DNA from: a virus
Strand: one strand, 5' to 3'
IMG/VR virus record: IMGVR_UViG_3300024180_000003
Location: 40,849-104,848 of that record
DNA length: 64,000 nucleotides
In this document: piece by piece, positions 40,532 through 48,947 of the stretch
Layout: each line of letters opens with the position of its first letter
How positions within the stretch are numbered: position 1 is the first letter of the stretch
The notes under the pieces: generated by a model
Database searches by the model: none
What the model saw: only the letters and a program-made list of their open reading frames with translations
What the model was told of the DNA's origin: nothing
Program-made: the position numbers and the translations under genes

Positions 40532-40771
40532 TTAAAAGGGTAGAGGTGCTTCAGACTTATCCTTAGGTGTAAAGGTAGGATCATCTAACTTACGATAATC
40601 AAAACTAGCAAATGGTTGCTCACCTATCTCTTTAACAGTTACATCTTGAGAATGTCGTCTGTTCTCTAATGATAATCTTAAATCATTAGCTCGTTTCTTA
40701 GCCATATAATCATTATCAGCATAAACGTACATTTCCATTTGCACTACGTACCTTTTGTTTTCCTTATCCAT
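40532..40771 (-). CDS. Unknown 79-aa protein
   Basis: It has a beta strand then helix (YVVQMEMYVYADNDYMAKKRANDLRLSL), with a Pro/Asp-rich tail. No family is recognised. It is one base after the upstream gene, so they form an operon. Confidence 0.55.
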   Translation of the reverse strand: MDKENKRYVVQMEMYVYADNDYMAKKRANDLRLSLENRRHSQDVTVKEIGEQPFASFDYRKLDDPTFTPKDKSEAPLPF

Positions 40772-40772
40772 C

Positions 40773-41063
40773 TTATGAGTGAATTTGAATTAATTTATCA
40801 ATATCTTCTCTTGATTGCCATCCTAAAACTAAGTCATTATCGGCACCAATAAAATTTCCATCTTGATCAAATACAGCTACCTCAAATGAAGAAGCATCTT
40901 CAACTTTATCAATTGCTTCTCTAACACCACCTTTTCCTGTGCTGTACATACCTTTACCTGCTACAACTGAAAATTCAATACCGTTGGATAGTTTAAGTAG
41001 TCCTTGAATGTGACCTTTACCTAATTTATGTTGTTTAAACTTAATGTCTTTGAATGTTTTCAT
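40773..41063 (-). CDS. Unknown 96-aa beta-rich protein
   Basis: It is Gly/Lys-rich with regular beta strands (GIEFSVVAGKGMYSTGKGGVRE, SFEVAVFDQDGNFIG). It has promoter 41098 and canonical leader. No family is recognised. Confidence 0.6.
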   Translation of the reverse strand: MKTFKDIKFKQHKLGKGHIQGLLKLSNGIEFSVVAGKGMYSTGKGGVREAIDKVEDASSFEVAVFDQDGNFIGADNDLVLGWQSREDIDKLIQIHS

Positions 41064-41097
41064 AACCTTTATTTTTAATTACCTAATCATTTATATC

Positions 41098-41128
41098 TAA
41101 ATATATGAAATATAACAATAGCCTCCAA
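41098..41128 (-). promoter_or_regulatory. Bacteroidota-type promoter
   Basis: The coding strand reads TTG, 20 bases ending in TTTCA, then TATATTTAGATATAA. Confidence 0.7.
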
Positions 41129-41181
41129 CTACTTACTAAGTTATTTTTACGTATAGTACTAAATAATCTTTAAGTTAGTAA

Positions 41182-41373
41182 CTACTTTAAACAGTCTCTA
41201 CCTATATTAAAAATGAAGACTCCAAGTGAAACTGGCCATAAGCAGCTGTGAAATATTCTTTCTTTTAGAGTGAAATCCACATTATATGGTTCTTCTAAGT
41301 AACTTGTACAGTACCACTCTAACCAGCCTGCCCATAGCAGTCCTAATCCTATATATGCTAATATATAATTCAT
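41182..41373 (-). CDS. 63-aa membrane protein, two transmembrane segments
   Basis: Two hydrophobic helices (residues 2-20 and 42-58) flank a polar acidic loop. The ATG overlaps the upstream stop (ATGA). No family is recognised. Confidence 0.55.
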   Translation of the reverse strand: MNYILAYIGLGLLWAGWLEWYCTSYLEEPYNVDFTLKERIFHSCLWPVSLGVFIFNIGRDCLK

Positions 41374-41498
41374 TTTTTATTATAAAACTGTTCTAATTTT
41401 TGTTGAAGCTTTTGTATCTTTAACTTTTCTGCTATAGATCTAACTCCTTTTTTGACTTTAAGTTCTAAAATCTTTGCTATAATTTCTGATTTTTTCAT
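41370..41498 (-). CDS. 42-aa basic helical peptide
   Basis: Frame from 41498; MKKSEIIAKILELKVKKGVR then a Gln/Lys helix. It overlaps the downstream gene as ATGA, which supports it. A TATAAATA box precedes it. Confidence 0.5.
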   Translation of the reverse strand: MKKSEIIAKILELKVKKGVRSIAEKLKIQKLQQKLEQFYNKK

Positions 41499-41510
41499 TC
41501 TTATCTTTTA

Positions 41511-41518
41511 TATAAATA
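41511..41518 (-). promoter_or_regulatory. Candidate late promoter box
   Basis: The coding strand reads ATATTTATATAAAA about 12 bases before the ATG at 41498. Confidence 0.3.
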
Positions 41519-41520
41519 TT

Positions 41521-41877
41521 CTACTTCCACAATACCTGTATACAAATTAATAGTAACGCTAACGCTAAACTAACTGCTGTCTTTGGAGTTATGCCTTCAT
41601 TAAAGTGATAGTTAACTAATATAGCGTATATGATCATACCAACTCCAAACCCCATAAACCGTGCTGGCCATAATAATCCATCCATTCCGGAAACAGTATA
41701 CTTCGTTCCCCAAATGTAGAAGAAGGAGAGGATTATTCCTGCTGCAGCTACGAGTGTTACATTGTTTTTAAACCAATCAGTAGACTTTAAAAACTGACCA
41801 TTAAGCTGGTAAAATGTAAGTATGTGAGCTATGCTGAATAATCCTGCTCCTATTAGTAAATCCTTAACTACTACCAT
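41521..41877 (-). CDS. 118-aa membrane protein, four transmembrane segments
   Basis: Four hydrophobic helices lie near residues 5-22, 40-58, 68-90 and 97-116. There are no charged motifs suggesting transport. No family is recognised. It shares one base with the upstream gene. Confidence 0.6.
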   Translation of the reverse strand: MVVVKDLLIGAGLFSIAHILTFYQLNGQFLKSTDWFKNNVTLVAAAGIILSFFYIWGTKYTVSGMDGLLWPARFMGFGVGMIIYAILVNYHFNEGITPKTAVSLALALLLICIQVLWK

Positions 41878-42065
41878 TACCCGTAAATTACAAAACGCTC
41901 GTTAGTATTGGTATTGAAAAGCTTTCTTGCTATTGATCTACCTCTTGGTTTTTTAGTTAACCTCTCATAGATATATCCTGCAATTTCTATGTGATGTCCT
42001 GAGTCGATTATTTCTGCTATCTTAGCATTTACTTTAATCGCTGGAAAATAATATGATTCTGTCAT
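41877..42065 (-). CDS. Unknown 62-aa protein
   Basis: It is small, with GHHIEIAGYIYERLTKKPRGRSIARKLF; the basic end could bind nucleic acid. No family is recognised. Confidence 0.5.
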   Translation of the reverse strand: MTESYYFPAIKVNAKIAEIIDSGHHIEIAGYIYERLTKKPRGRSIARKLFNTNTNERFVIYG

Positions 42066-42083
42066 TTTAATTAGTTTTGGTTA

Positions 42084-42929
42084 TTAATTTATTAGTGCAG
42101 TAGCTAGTTGAAATAACTGCTTATTTACTTTTAACTCTTTTTCAAAAGATTTAATCTTTCTTACCTTACGGACTTTAGCACCTTTTAAAGCTGCACTAAA
42201 CTCTCCTTGAGTAATTTTCTCTTGAATAACATTAAAGACTCTCCATAAATCATCACCCTTATCTTCATCTCTTTTAGGATCAAGGATATCTTCAATAGTT
42301 TCATCATCGTAGTTAAACTTCTTTGCTTGAGGGGAATCAATTTTAATTCCTGCTCTAATTAACATAGCATGTAAAGCTAAAGTATCTTTCTCTTCTTTTG
42401 AAAGTACTCTGTTTTTCATTTGATTTAAAACTTCAACTTTATTAGGTAAATCTTCTACAGCTTGATTTACTACTCCTCTAAGCTCTTCAAAGGTATATCC
42501 TTTATGTTTAATTTTGAAATCACTAAACTCTTCATCAGCGACAACTAAACCGTTTGAACAAACTAATCTATAAATACCTACACTAAACTTAAAAGCTTGC
42601 ATACCGTCGTGAGAGTTTGTCATAATAATTCTAGGAAAAGAATCGTCTCCGTTTTCTCCTTTTATCATAATATCTGGGTTCTGAAATGCAACCATATGCT
42701 TACTGAAAATAGTAGAACCTCCTCTACCTTTTCTTTGAGCAGCTTGGACTGGTTTCCAACCTAATTTATCTAGGTCATCAACAATTGTTTCTGTATTGAC
42801 GAATAGATACTTACCACTAACTTTAGGGTTAGTAGCTTCTTTTGCGAATGCCAATGGGCAAACTTCTTTTAATTGATCTTTAGTCATGTATGACTGATCT
42901 CCTTTAAAACTTAACATTACATCTGACAT
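42084..42929 (-). CDS. DUF932 (phage/plasmid-like) protein
   Basis: Its 281 residues show the DUF932 signature: IIMTNSHDGMQAFKFSVGIYRLVCSNGLVVADEEF. Such proteins are frequent in phages and plasmids; function unknown, sometimes near recombination genes. It is the first gene behind promoter 42961 with a long AT-rich leader. Confidence 0.75.
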   Translation of the reverse strand: MSDVMLSFKGDQSYMTKDQLKEVCPLAFAKEATNPKVSGKYLFVNTETIVDDLDKLGWKPVQAAQRKGRGGSTIFSKHMVAFQNPDIMIKGENGDDSFPRIIMTNSHDGMQAFKFSVGIYRLVCSNGLVVADEEFSDFKIKHKGYTFEELRGVVNQAVEDLPNKVEVLNQMKNRVLSKEEKDTLALHAMLIRAGIKIDSPQAKKFNYDDETIEDILDPKRDEDKGDDLWRVFNVIQEKITQGEFSAALKGAKVRKVRKIKSFEKELKVNKQLFQLATALIN

Positions 42930-42960
42930 AATATTCTTTTTTTAGATTAATAATTATACT

Positions 42961-42991
42961 TAAATATACGAAATTTATCTTTGTGAGGCAA
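42961..42991 (-). promoter_or_regulatory. Bacteroidota-type promoter
   Basis: The coding strand reads TTG, 20 bases ending in TTTCG, then TATATTTA. Confidence 0.75.
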
Positions 42992-43009
42992 CTAACTCAC
43001 TAACTATTT

Positions 43010-43207
43010 TTATAGAGTTTCATACTCTATATCCTCTACAAACCTAACCATTAGGAATTCTTCTCCTGCTCTTAAGACATGGTCACAATGTAACATATCT
43101 CTCCATGCTTTAAGTCCCTCCATATTTCCATTAACTTGAGATACTTTAATCCTTCTAATTAATTGAAACATTTCTCCATTAAATTCTACTACTTTATAGT
43201 TAGCCAT
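43010..43207 (-). CDS. Unknown 65-aa protein
   Basis: It starts MANYKVVEFNGEMFQLIRRI and has an acidic C-terminus. It overlaps the upstream gene by 19 bases. No family is recognised. Confidence 0.5.
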   Translation of the reverse strand: MANYKVVEFNGEMFQLIRRIKVSQVNGNMEGLKAWRDMLHCDHVLRAGEEFLMVRFVEDIEYETL

Positions 43208-43503
43208 TCCTTAACTTTTTTAATTAGTAGGTATGTGTCTATAATTTCATCGCTCATATCCCAAGACTCGTAATTCTTTAAACATTGCTCTAATGCAATC
43301 ACCCATTGAGTAGAAGGTAAAGTAACTTCAAAAGTATATTCATCTTCATCTTCAAAACCTATCGTAAATAGTTGTGCTGATTTCTTTTTGTTATTAAATG
43401 CTTCAGTAATACCTTCAACCATCAGGTTAGTAATATCGTTATTATTTTTCTTAAAAGCCTGTGAGAATTCTTCTTGGTTTTTATATAGTAATTTCCTTTT
43501 CAT
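43189..43503 (-). CDS. Unknown 104-aa protein
   Basis: A basic helix at the start is followed by a mixed domain (LFTIGFEDEDEYTFEVTLPSTQWVIALEQC). No family is recognised. It lies five bases after the upstream gene. Confidence 0.5.
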   Translation of the reverse strand: MKRKLLYKNQEEFSQAFKKNNNDITNLMVEGITEAFNNKKKSAQLFTIGFEDEDEYTFEVTLPSTQWVIALEQCLKNYESWDMSDEIIDTYLLIKKVKEWLTIK

Positions 43504-43507
43504 TTAC

Positions 43508-43822
43508 CTATTGTCTTAACATTGATTGTTTATTCCTCTTATTTAATTCCTCACTTGGTACTATTTTACCATCATTTGTAAACGGCACCATGTAGTTAGT
43601 TCCCCAAGCGTAAATAGGGCCTTCATACTCATACGTTGTAAGAGGTACTTTAACGTTCCCATGTTCTACATAATCTGGAAGTGTTATCCTTCTCGGACCA
43701 TTGAAAGATCTAAAATCGCTTGAAGTAACTCTATACCATTTCTCATTTAAGAATATTTCTAACACACCTGCGGTATCAAAATCATACCTAATCTTTTCTG
43801 TTCTTCCTCTTTTCTCACCCAT
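43508..43822 (-). CDS. Unknown 104-aa beta-rich protein
   Basis: It has Tyr/Thr/Asp-rich strands (WYRVTSSDFRSFNGPRRITLPDYVE) ending in a basic tail. No family is recognised. It overlaps the upstream gene by eight bases. Confidence 0.5.
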   Translation of the reverse strand: MGEKRGRTEKIRYDFDTAGVLEIFLNEKWYRVTSSDFRSFNGPRRITLPDYVEHGNVKVPLTTYEYEGPIYAWGTNYMVPFTNDGKIVPSEELNKRNKQSMLRQ

Positions 43823-44042
43823 TCCAATGTAGTATGTTTTGTTCTAAATTCCATTTAACTAAATTGTTAAACTCTTCTGGGTATCCGAAGCCTTCATAAG
43901 CATCGTTCCATTCAAACAAAATAGAGTCTGCTATTGCTTCAATTCTATCATTTGATAATTCCGGAAGTTCTTCTCCCATAAGCTGCTTTTCAGCGATAAG
44001 GTCTATAACCTTTTGCACTGTTTTCATTTTATTTAATACCAT
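43815..44042 (-). CDS. Unknown 75-aa helical protein
   Basis: It is helical and charged (MKTVQKVIDLIAEKQLMGEELPELSNDRIEAIADSIL). It may start at Met6 (44027). No family is recognised. Confidence 0.5.
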   Translation of the reverse strand: MVLNKMKTVQKVIDLIAEKQLMGEELPELSNDRIEAIADSILFEWNDAYEGFGYPEEFNNLVKWNLEQNILHWNG

Positions 44043-44048
44043 AACCTT

Positions 44049-44330
44049 TTACTTATTTAAATAAACTTGGATTTCTTTATTAACAGCCTCTTCTAACACT
44101 AAAGCAGCATCTCTAACAGCATACTCTTCATCACTAAATCCAGGACCCATTCTCATAGCATCATTAAACATAACGTCAAAATCTCTACGCATTAATGATC
44201 CTTCAAAATCTCCAATATTAAATGTGAAATAGCTTCCTTGATCATTGTCAAAGTTTTCAGCTTTAAATTTACTTTCTAGTAAGTTAATAACTTCTTTTGT
44301 CTGTAATCTTTTTAACTCTGTTTTTGTCAT
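44049..44330 (-). CDS. Unknown 93-aa acidic protein
   Basis: It is soluble (KTELKRLQTKEVINLLESKFKAENF). It is the first gene behind promoter 44364 with the canonical AAAGGTTATG leader. No family is recognised. Confidence 0.6.
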   Translation of the reverse strand: MTKTELKRLQTKEVINLLESKFKAENFDNDQGSYFTFNIGDFEGSLMRRDFDVMFNDAMRMGPGFSDEEYAVRDAALVLEEAVNKEIQVYLNK

Positions 44331-44363
44331 AACCTTTATTTTAATTACCTAATCATTTATATC

Positions 44364-44394
44364 TAAATATACGAAATATTTAGTTAAGAAGCAA
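44364..44394 (-). promoter_or_regulatory. Bacteroidota-type promoter
   Basis: The coding strand reads TTG, 20 bases ending in TTTCG, then TATATTTAGATATAA. It overlaps the last codons of the transglycosylase gene. Confidence 0.75.
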
Positions 44395-44961
44395 CTTATA
44401 CCCACTAAACTTTTCCATATATAAAGTTATAGAAGTCCCAAATCCATCTTGAAATTCAAATCCAGATTTAAAAAACTTACGAACGTTTCCCTGTCCTCCT
44501 AAATGTGCTGCTGCTAGAATTCCAGATTCTGTTATAAGTACTCCGTGTATAACTTGTCCTTCATATTTACGAATATACCTCTTAAGTTTCTTTTTGTTGT
44601 GTCTGAGTAGAGCATCCATAGCTTGTTCTTGTATCTTTGGATTATTTAAAAATTCTTCTTTTGTAACTTTAAATCCCAACCCTTTAAGTGTTGCCATTCC
44701 AAATTGATATCTACCCATGTACCCGTAACTGTTAACAATTGTGTATTTATTTCCGGACTCTTTAAAACCTAAGTCATTTAGGAAAGCGTAATGATCTTTA
44801 GCTTTAGGCAGTTCTTTAATTTCTATACTTTTAATCTCTAAAGGTTGTATAGGTTTAGATTTTAATACTGTAACTCTTTGTACTTTAGTTGCTTTATAGG
44901 TTAAAGCTGTGAGTGTACAGAATAGAATTGAACATAGTAATAACATTAACATTCTTTTCAT
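44380..44961 (-). CDS. Lytic transglycosylase-like endolysin
   Basis: It has 193 residues. An N-terminal signal or anchor (residues 4-21) precedes a lysozyme-like domain: FKESGNKYTIVNSYGYMGRYQFGMATL, with catalytic Glu68, and ITESGILAAAHLGGQGNVRKFF. It would cut peptidoglycan. It is isolated from the envelope module at 56-64 kb. Confidence 0.75.
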   Translation of the reverse strand: MKRMLMLLLCSILFCTLTALTYKATKVQRVTVLKSKPIQPLEIKSIEIKELPKAKDHYAFLNDLGFKESGNKYTIVNSYGYMGRYQFGMATLKGLGFKVTKEEFLNNPKIQEQAMDALLRHNKKKLKRYIRKYEGQVIHGVLITESGILAAAHLGGQGNVRKFFKSGFEFQDGFGTSITLYMEKFSGYKLLLN

Positions 44962-44975
44962 AATAGTGTTTTTAG

Positions 44976-45125
44976 TTAAAATAAATCTAAGAAAGAGGTA
45001 TTGATATTTTTCTCACGTAACTTTTCATTACGTTCATGTTGCCTTACTAGATCATCAGCAACTTTTCTTTCGAGAGGTTTCTTTTTTTTAAAAGTAGAAA
45101 GTTTGTTTTTTTTCTTCTTAGCCAT
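44976..45125 (-). CDS. 49-aa very basic small protein
   Basis: Frame from 45125; MAKKKKNKLSTFKKKKPLERKVADDLVRQHERNEK. The Lys-rich N-terminus suggests nucleic acid binding. No family is recognised. Confidence 0.45.
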   Translation of the reverse strand: MAKKKKNKLSTFKKKKPLERKVADDLVRQHERNEKLREKNINTSFLDLF

Positions 45126-45129
45126 ATTT

Positions 45130-45189
45130 TTATAATTTATGCCAAGGTTTAATCCAATACTCCCAAATTATTTGTTTTACTTTTTTCAT
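45130..45189 (-). CDS. Possible 19-aa microprotein
   Basis: Frame from 45189: MKKVKQIIWEYWIKPWHKL, basic, Trp-rich and amphipathic. It lies in the gap between two genes with about 30 bases to its neighbour. It may be chance. Confidence 0.25.
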   Translation of the reverse strand: MKKVKQIIWEYWIKPWHKL

Positions 45190-45220
45190 TTTGTAATTAT
45201 ACATTTACTAATAAATATTA

Positions 45221-45850
45221 TTATTGTCTAGATATAAACTCTTCTCCGGGTTTTTCTTCTTCATATAGTCCTAGTTCTTTTAAATGCTCTATATGATGCT
45301 CGTCTAACTCCCAATCAGGTTCGTCTACTTTGGTTTTAACGTAATCTTCCATTGCCTCTGCTTGTTTCTCTTCAATTGGATCTACCGCATAAAGAAAAGA
45401 ACAATTATAGCAGAGGAACTCTAAATTGTCTAAATGATAGTTTTTCTTGTTACCGTCCTTAAAACTTAGTATTACTGGAACTTTTGTGTCTGTTACTCTT
45501 CTCTCTGTAAATCCACAATTGGCACAGATCTCTTCAATCATTCCTTCGAAGATTAATCTCTGTTTAATTTTTTTAGCATCAAAGTGTTCTACTGGGATTC
45601 TACCTTCTATGAGATCAATGAGGGGAGGTTCTTTCCCTCCGTTTGTTAAGAACTTTGGTATGCCCTTCCCCTCTTGATTCATATGAGCCTCTAATAAAGT
45701 CTGACCTTCATCGTTCTTGTACATCTTTGCGTACTTCTTATAGTGGTTATATGACACATGCAGGTACCTAGCTGCTGCCATATTCGAACGAGTCATCTTC
45801 TGAGCTCTTAGCATTGCTTCTTTGCTAATTATTTTAGACGGTCTTGCCAT
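45221..45850 (-). CDS. HNH-like zinc protein with helix-turn-helix-like N-terminus
   Basis: It has 209 residues. Residues 1-45 resemble a helix-turn-helix (MARPSKIISKEAMLRAQKM..MAAARYLHVSYNHYKKY). CANCGF (Cys109, Cys112), YHLDNLEFLCYNC (His139, Asn142, Cys147, Cys150) form a zinc-bound HNH-like core. It may cut or recognise DNA. One base separates it from the zinc-ribbon gene. Confidence 0.65.
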   Translation of the reverse strand: MARPSKIISKEAMLRAQKMTRSNMAAARYLHVSYNHYKKYAKMYKNDEGQTLLEAHMNQEGKGIPKFLTNGGKEPPLIDLIEGRIPVEHFDAKKIKQRLIFEGMIEEICANCGFTERRVTDTKVPVILSFKDGNKKNYHLDNLEFLCYNCSFLYAVDPIEEKQAEAMEDYVKTKVDEPDWELDEHHIEHLKELGLYEEEKPGEEFISRQ

Positions 45851-46264
45851 TTAGTAGTCAATTCCTTTTATCATACCTGTAATGTCTGTATCAGGATCTT
45901 TATGTTGATCATCAGTTACAATATTATCACCATTCAAATCCTCATCCATTATCTCAGTAACTTTATCTCTTATTACTTGTTCCTGTTTATCATCATCTCT
46001 ATCTAAATCTAAAAGTTCTAATGCAGAATGAGACGACCTACCGGATAACTCTGCTTCTTTTTTAGCAATTGCTACTGCTCTTTTACGAGGCATTATTATA
46101 ATATCGTTGTATGTATGGTCTCCTGTTCCTTCAATAGTTGTAATACCTACTACAGCTTCTTCAGTAGAGCAATTAACACAGGTATGGTAACCAAATTTAG
46201 TTTTTCTTAGTTCAGGAAAGTCTTCGCCACATACCGGGCATGGTATCATTTTTAAGTTTTGCAT
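45851..46264 (-). CDS. Zinc-ribbon protein with acidic tail
   Basis: It has 137 residues. CPVCGEDFPELRKTKFGYHTCVNC is a zinc ribbon, followed by an acidic region (VTEIMDEDLNGDNIVTDDQHKDPDTD). A transcription-related role is plausible but unproven. It is the first gene behind promoter 46293. Confidence 0.6.
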   Translation of the reverse strand: MQNLKMIPCPVCGEDFPELRKTKFGYHTCVNCSTEEAVVGITTIEGTGDHTYNDIIIMPRKRAVAIAKKEAELSGRSSHSALELLDLDRDDDKQEQVIRDKVTEIMDEDLNGDNIVTDDQHKDPDTDITGMIKGIDY

Positions 46265-46292
46265 ATATAACCGTTTTTAAATTATTAATATA

Positions 46293-46323
46293 TAAATATA
46301 CGAATTTAAAATTGAATAAGCAA
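46293..46323 (-). promoter_or_regulatory. Bacteroidota-type promoter
   Basis: The coding strand reads TTG, 20 bases ending in TTCG, then TATATTTA. Confidence 0.75.
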
Positions 46324-46325
46324 CT

Positions 46326-46724
46326 TTATTTAAATAAGTTTATAACTTCCCATACATCTTTAGGTTCTTTAAATTCGACTATTTTTGTATCGTCTTTTAT
46401 CTGTAACTCAATTGTTCCGTCCCACTGTTTATCTGGGAATAGCTCATAGAGGTATAGTTGAATTAGGGAAAGTTGCTCTTGATTGAAGTGTAATCTGAAT
46501 AGGTTTTCTATAACTCTGAAGTATGCATCTTCGAATGCTACTGTATCTATTCCTATCTCTGTTGCAAGGAACTGACTTCTATCCTGTATCTCTGTCATAC
46601 CTTTCATGGTATCAATAAACAAACTTTTATTTATTTGCTCAGGGGTAGGTGTCAGCGATTTTATATTAAACCGTAGATTCAGTGACTTCTTTAGAATTTT
46701 TCTTATTTGCTTTTTATCCTTCAT
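46326..46724 (-). CDS. Unknown 132-aa helical protein
   Basis: A basic start (MKDKKQIRKILKKSLNLRF) is followed by helices and a C-terminal beta part. No family is recognised. It overlaps the upstream gene by 11 bases. Confidence 0.55.
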   Translation of the reverse strand: MKDKKQIRKILKKSLNLRFNIKSLTPTPEQINKSLFIDTMKGMTEIQDRSQFLATEIGIDTVAFEDAYFRVIENLFRLHFNQEQLSLIQLYLYELFPDKQWDGTIELQIKDDTKIVEFKEPKDVWEVINLFK

Positions 46725-47076
46725 CTGATAAACTAGTTGGGTTTTGACCTGAAAGAGCCTTCCTAACTATTTTATCGAAGTATTCTATATAGACGAAGAA
46801 TCCTATGATTGTTTTATCCTTTAAGTTTCTGTCTCTCTCAACTCTTAATTCATAATCCGTTAAGCCATCTTCTAGTCTTTTTTCTAGTTCAATTGCTATA
46901 TCGTTCTGTTCCGTAGGTGTTATGCCGCCAAAACTAGTAGGTAAGAATTGTATCTTTAATCCTTTTTTCTGAGGATCTTCGTTTACATCTACTTTAAGGA
47001 GAAACTTATGCCCAGCAAAATTGATTTTAGCAGCTTCACTTAATACATCTTTTATTAATGTTTCTATTTTATTCAT
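46714..47076 (-). CDS. Unknown 120-aa protein with tag-like start
   Basis: The N-terminus MNKIETLIKDVLSEA resembles the tag loosely, ending LSE-A. The rest is alpha/beta (KFLLKVDVNEDPQKKGLKIQFLP). A TATAAATA box lies 24 bases upstream, suggesting late expression. No family is recognised. Confidence 0.55.
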   Translation of the reverse strand: MNKIETLIKDVLSEAAKINFAGHKFLLKVDVNEDPQKKGLKIQFLPTSFGGITPTEQNDIAIELEKRLEDGLTDYELRVERDRNLKDKTIIGFFVYIEYFDKIVRKALSGQNPTSLSDEG

Positions 47077-47099
47077 AGGTTTTGTATTTTTTGTACTAT

Positions 47100-47108
47100 T
47101 ATAAATAG
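47100..47108 (-). promoter_or_regulatory. Candidate late promoter box
   Basis: The coding strand reads CTATTTATAATAG about 20 bases before the ATG at 47076. Confidence 0.35.
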
Positions 47109-47118
47109 TAGTGTTTAT

Positions 47119-48000
47119 TTAAAATGTTTCGTGTTCGATGTCAATTTGTGAGAAGCCCCATGTGTCAGGGTTTGTAGATTCTTGCTGGAGAGTTACTGCT
47201 CTGTTTATGTCGTTTGACTTCTTATTAACTCCGTCAGCAATTCCTCCGCCTCCCCAACCTTTTGAACCGTGATTGATATGAAACAACGGTGGAGAATATG
47301 CTCCAGTTAATCTATGTCCTTTGAGTGCTGCTTTCTTCTGCACGTTAGTATCAGCAAAAAGTGGGTATATTAACTCTTCTTCAAAACCTTTGATATCATC
47401 CCATACTTGAGCAGGAGCTAATTGAAAGTCTCCACAGCAGTTTATAATGCTGTATTCATCTCCTGGTGTTGTTTTTTCTTGCATGTTACGGGGAGTTGAA
47501 TTAACATATGCATAGTCTCTAAATGCACTCCAATTAGAGAAGTTATAATCTCCTCCTTGGAAGTTTTTAATTTCTTCCCATTCTAATGGTCTCCTACTAA
47601 CAGTTGTAAAAAATCCTTCTGTACCTTTATCCTGTATCAACTTAATAATATCTTCTCTTTTAGGTTGTATAATATCTATGTTTGTTGATACAATATAATC
47701 TCCGGTTGCTCTTCTAATACCTATATTACGAGCTAACACTTCACAGCATTTTTGTGCATGTGGATCACTATTAGTAAGCTGTGCTGCTACGTCGGGAGGT
47801 ATGACTATATGTTTTAGATTACCTTTAACATCTAGGTTATCTTCTATATCGTAAAGTAAACTACCTTTATCAGAGTTCCAATCTACGTAAATTACTTCGT
47901 CGTAAGTATGTATAGCTGAGTTTATTGCGTATGTAGCTCTTTCATTTAAATGTCCTCCGTAGTTATCATTACGGGATACTATTATTGCTGATAGTTTCAT
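47119..48000 (-). CDS. Glycosyltransferase family 2-like
   Basis: I start at 48000 (MKLSAIIVSRNDNYGG), which gives an ATGA overlap with the upstream gene. A longer frame from 48042 is possible. It has 293 residues. MKLSAIIVSRND is a GT-A start, DYIVSTNIDIIQP carries the DxD-like metal site, and LFHINHGSKGWGGG is a conserved loop. It probably transfers a sugar. Confidence 0.75.
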   Translation of the reverse strand: MKLSAIIVSRNDNYGGHLNERATYAINSAIHTYDEVIYVDWNSDKGSLLYDIEDNLDVKGNLKHIVIPPDVAAQLTNSDPHAQKCCEVLARNIGIRRATGDYIVSTNIDIIQPKREDIIKLIQDKGTEGFFTTVSRRPLEWEEIKNFQGGDYNFSNWSAFRDYAYVNSTPRNMQEKTTPGDEYSIINCCGDFQLAPAQVWDDIKGFEEELIYPLFADTNVQKKAALKGHRLTGAYSPPLFHINHGSKGWGGGGIADGVNKKSNDINRAVTLQQESTNPDTWGFSQIDIEHETF

Positions 48001-48947
48001 ATTTCTATATCTTTTACAAATTGATTTCTCCAAACATCCCAAAACTTTTGACTCTTTTGAGGAAGGTAGTTATAGTAGTTACTTAGATCGTTTATTAGTT
48101 TCAAAGTATTTCTATACCCAATAACTTCATTTTCTAAATTAGTTACTAGGTCTTGTTCGTTTCTATCTTGATACACAGAAGCTTTGTTATATACTACTGA
48201 ACGTGGAAAATAGAGTTGAACTATATAAGCACCCCATATGTCGTCCATTCTACCTGCATGTGGAAGTACTGAGTAGTACGGTATAACATCTCTATGTAAA
48301 AAAGTATTTTGAGAATTAAAAGGTGCTATTTGATTAGATCCAAATGGTTTAAATTTAGTAAACTTACAGACTGGCATTTTACTTAACCTGCAGAGAGCAT
48401 CTATATCAGGATCACCATCCCAAAAATCAGCTTGTATAAGCACTTTTCTTTCTGTCTTACCTTTATACTCTATTTCATTTTTACTAGGTACACACTCTAT
48501 TGGATACCCTCTATGCCATAAGTCATTATGGTTAGTAGGAGAAATAGGATCAAACACATTATAAATCTTATGGTCATATAAATCTATTTCTCTATATTGA
48601 CCTACCATAACATCATCTCCCCAAGTGTCATATGGTATATTATCATCATCAACAGTAGCTATAATTTCTGCTCCTCTATCATATGCAAGAAGTAAACCTA
48701 TATTTCTCCTTTGAATACTCTTCCATCCAATAGCTTGACTTAAAGCAGGGTATAATTGCTCCTGTTCCTCTGGAGTAATATATTCGAAGTTATCATAGTT
48801 CTCTTGTAACTTAAAATACTGACTGTGAGGTGTTTTTGTATCTCCTATGATTATAAATTTCCAACCTTTCTTATCTGCTAACTTACAAAACTTCCTTGTA
48901 GCTATTGTTGGAGGATTAATTGTTGTTGTTACTATATATCTATTCAT
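47997..48947 (-). CDS. STELLO/DUF288-type glycosyltransferase
   Basis: It has 316 residues. VTTTINPPTIATRKF, WKFIIIGDTKTP and IIATVDDDNIP (metal-binding DDD) match the STELLO/reversible-glycosylation-like family. It may make or transfer nucleotide-sugar-derived residues. Coupled to the upstream and downstream sugar genes. Confidence 0.7.
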   Translation of the reverse strand: MNRYIVTTTINPPTIATRKFCKLADKKGWKFIIIGDTKTPHSQYFKLQENYDNFEYITPEEQEQLYPALSQAIGWKSIQRRNIGLLLAYDRGAEIIATVDDDNIPYDTWGDDVMVGQYREIDLYDHKIYNVFDPISPTNHNDLWHRGYPIECVPSKNEIEYKGKTERKVLIQADFWDGDPDIDALCRLSKMPVCKFTKFKPFGSNQIAPFNSQNTFLHRDVIPYYSVLPHAGRMDDIWGAYIVQLYFPRSVVYNKASVYQDRNEQDLVTNLENEVIGYRNTLKLINDLSNYYNYLPQKSQKFWDVWRNQFVKDIEI

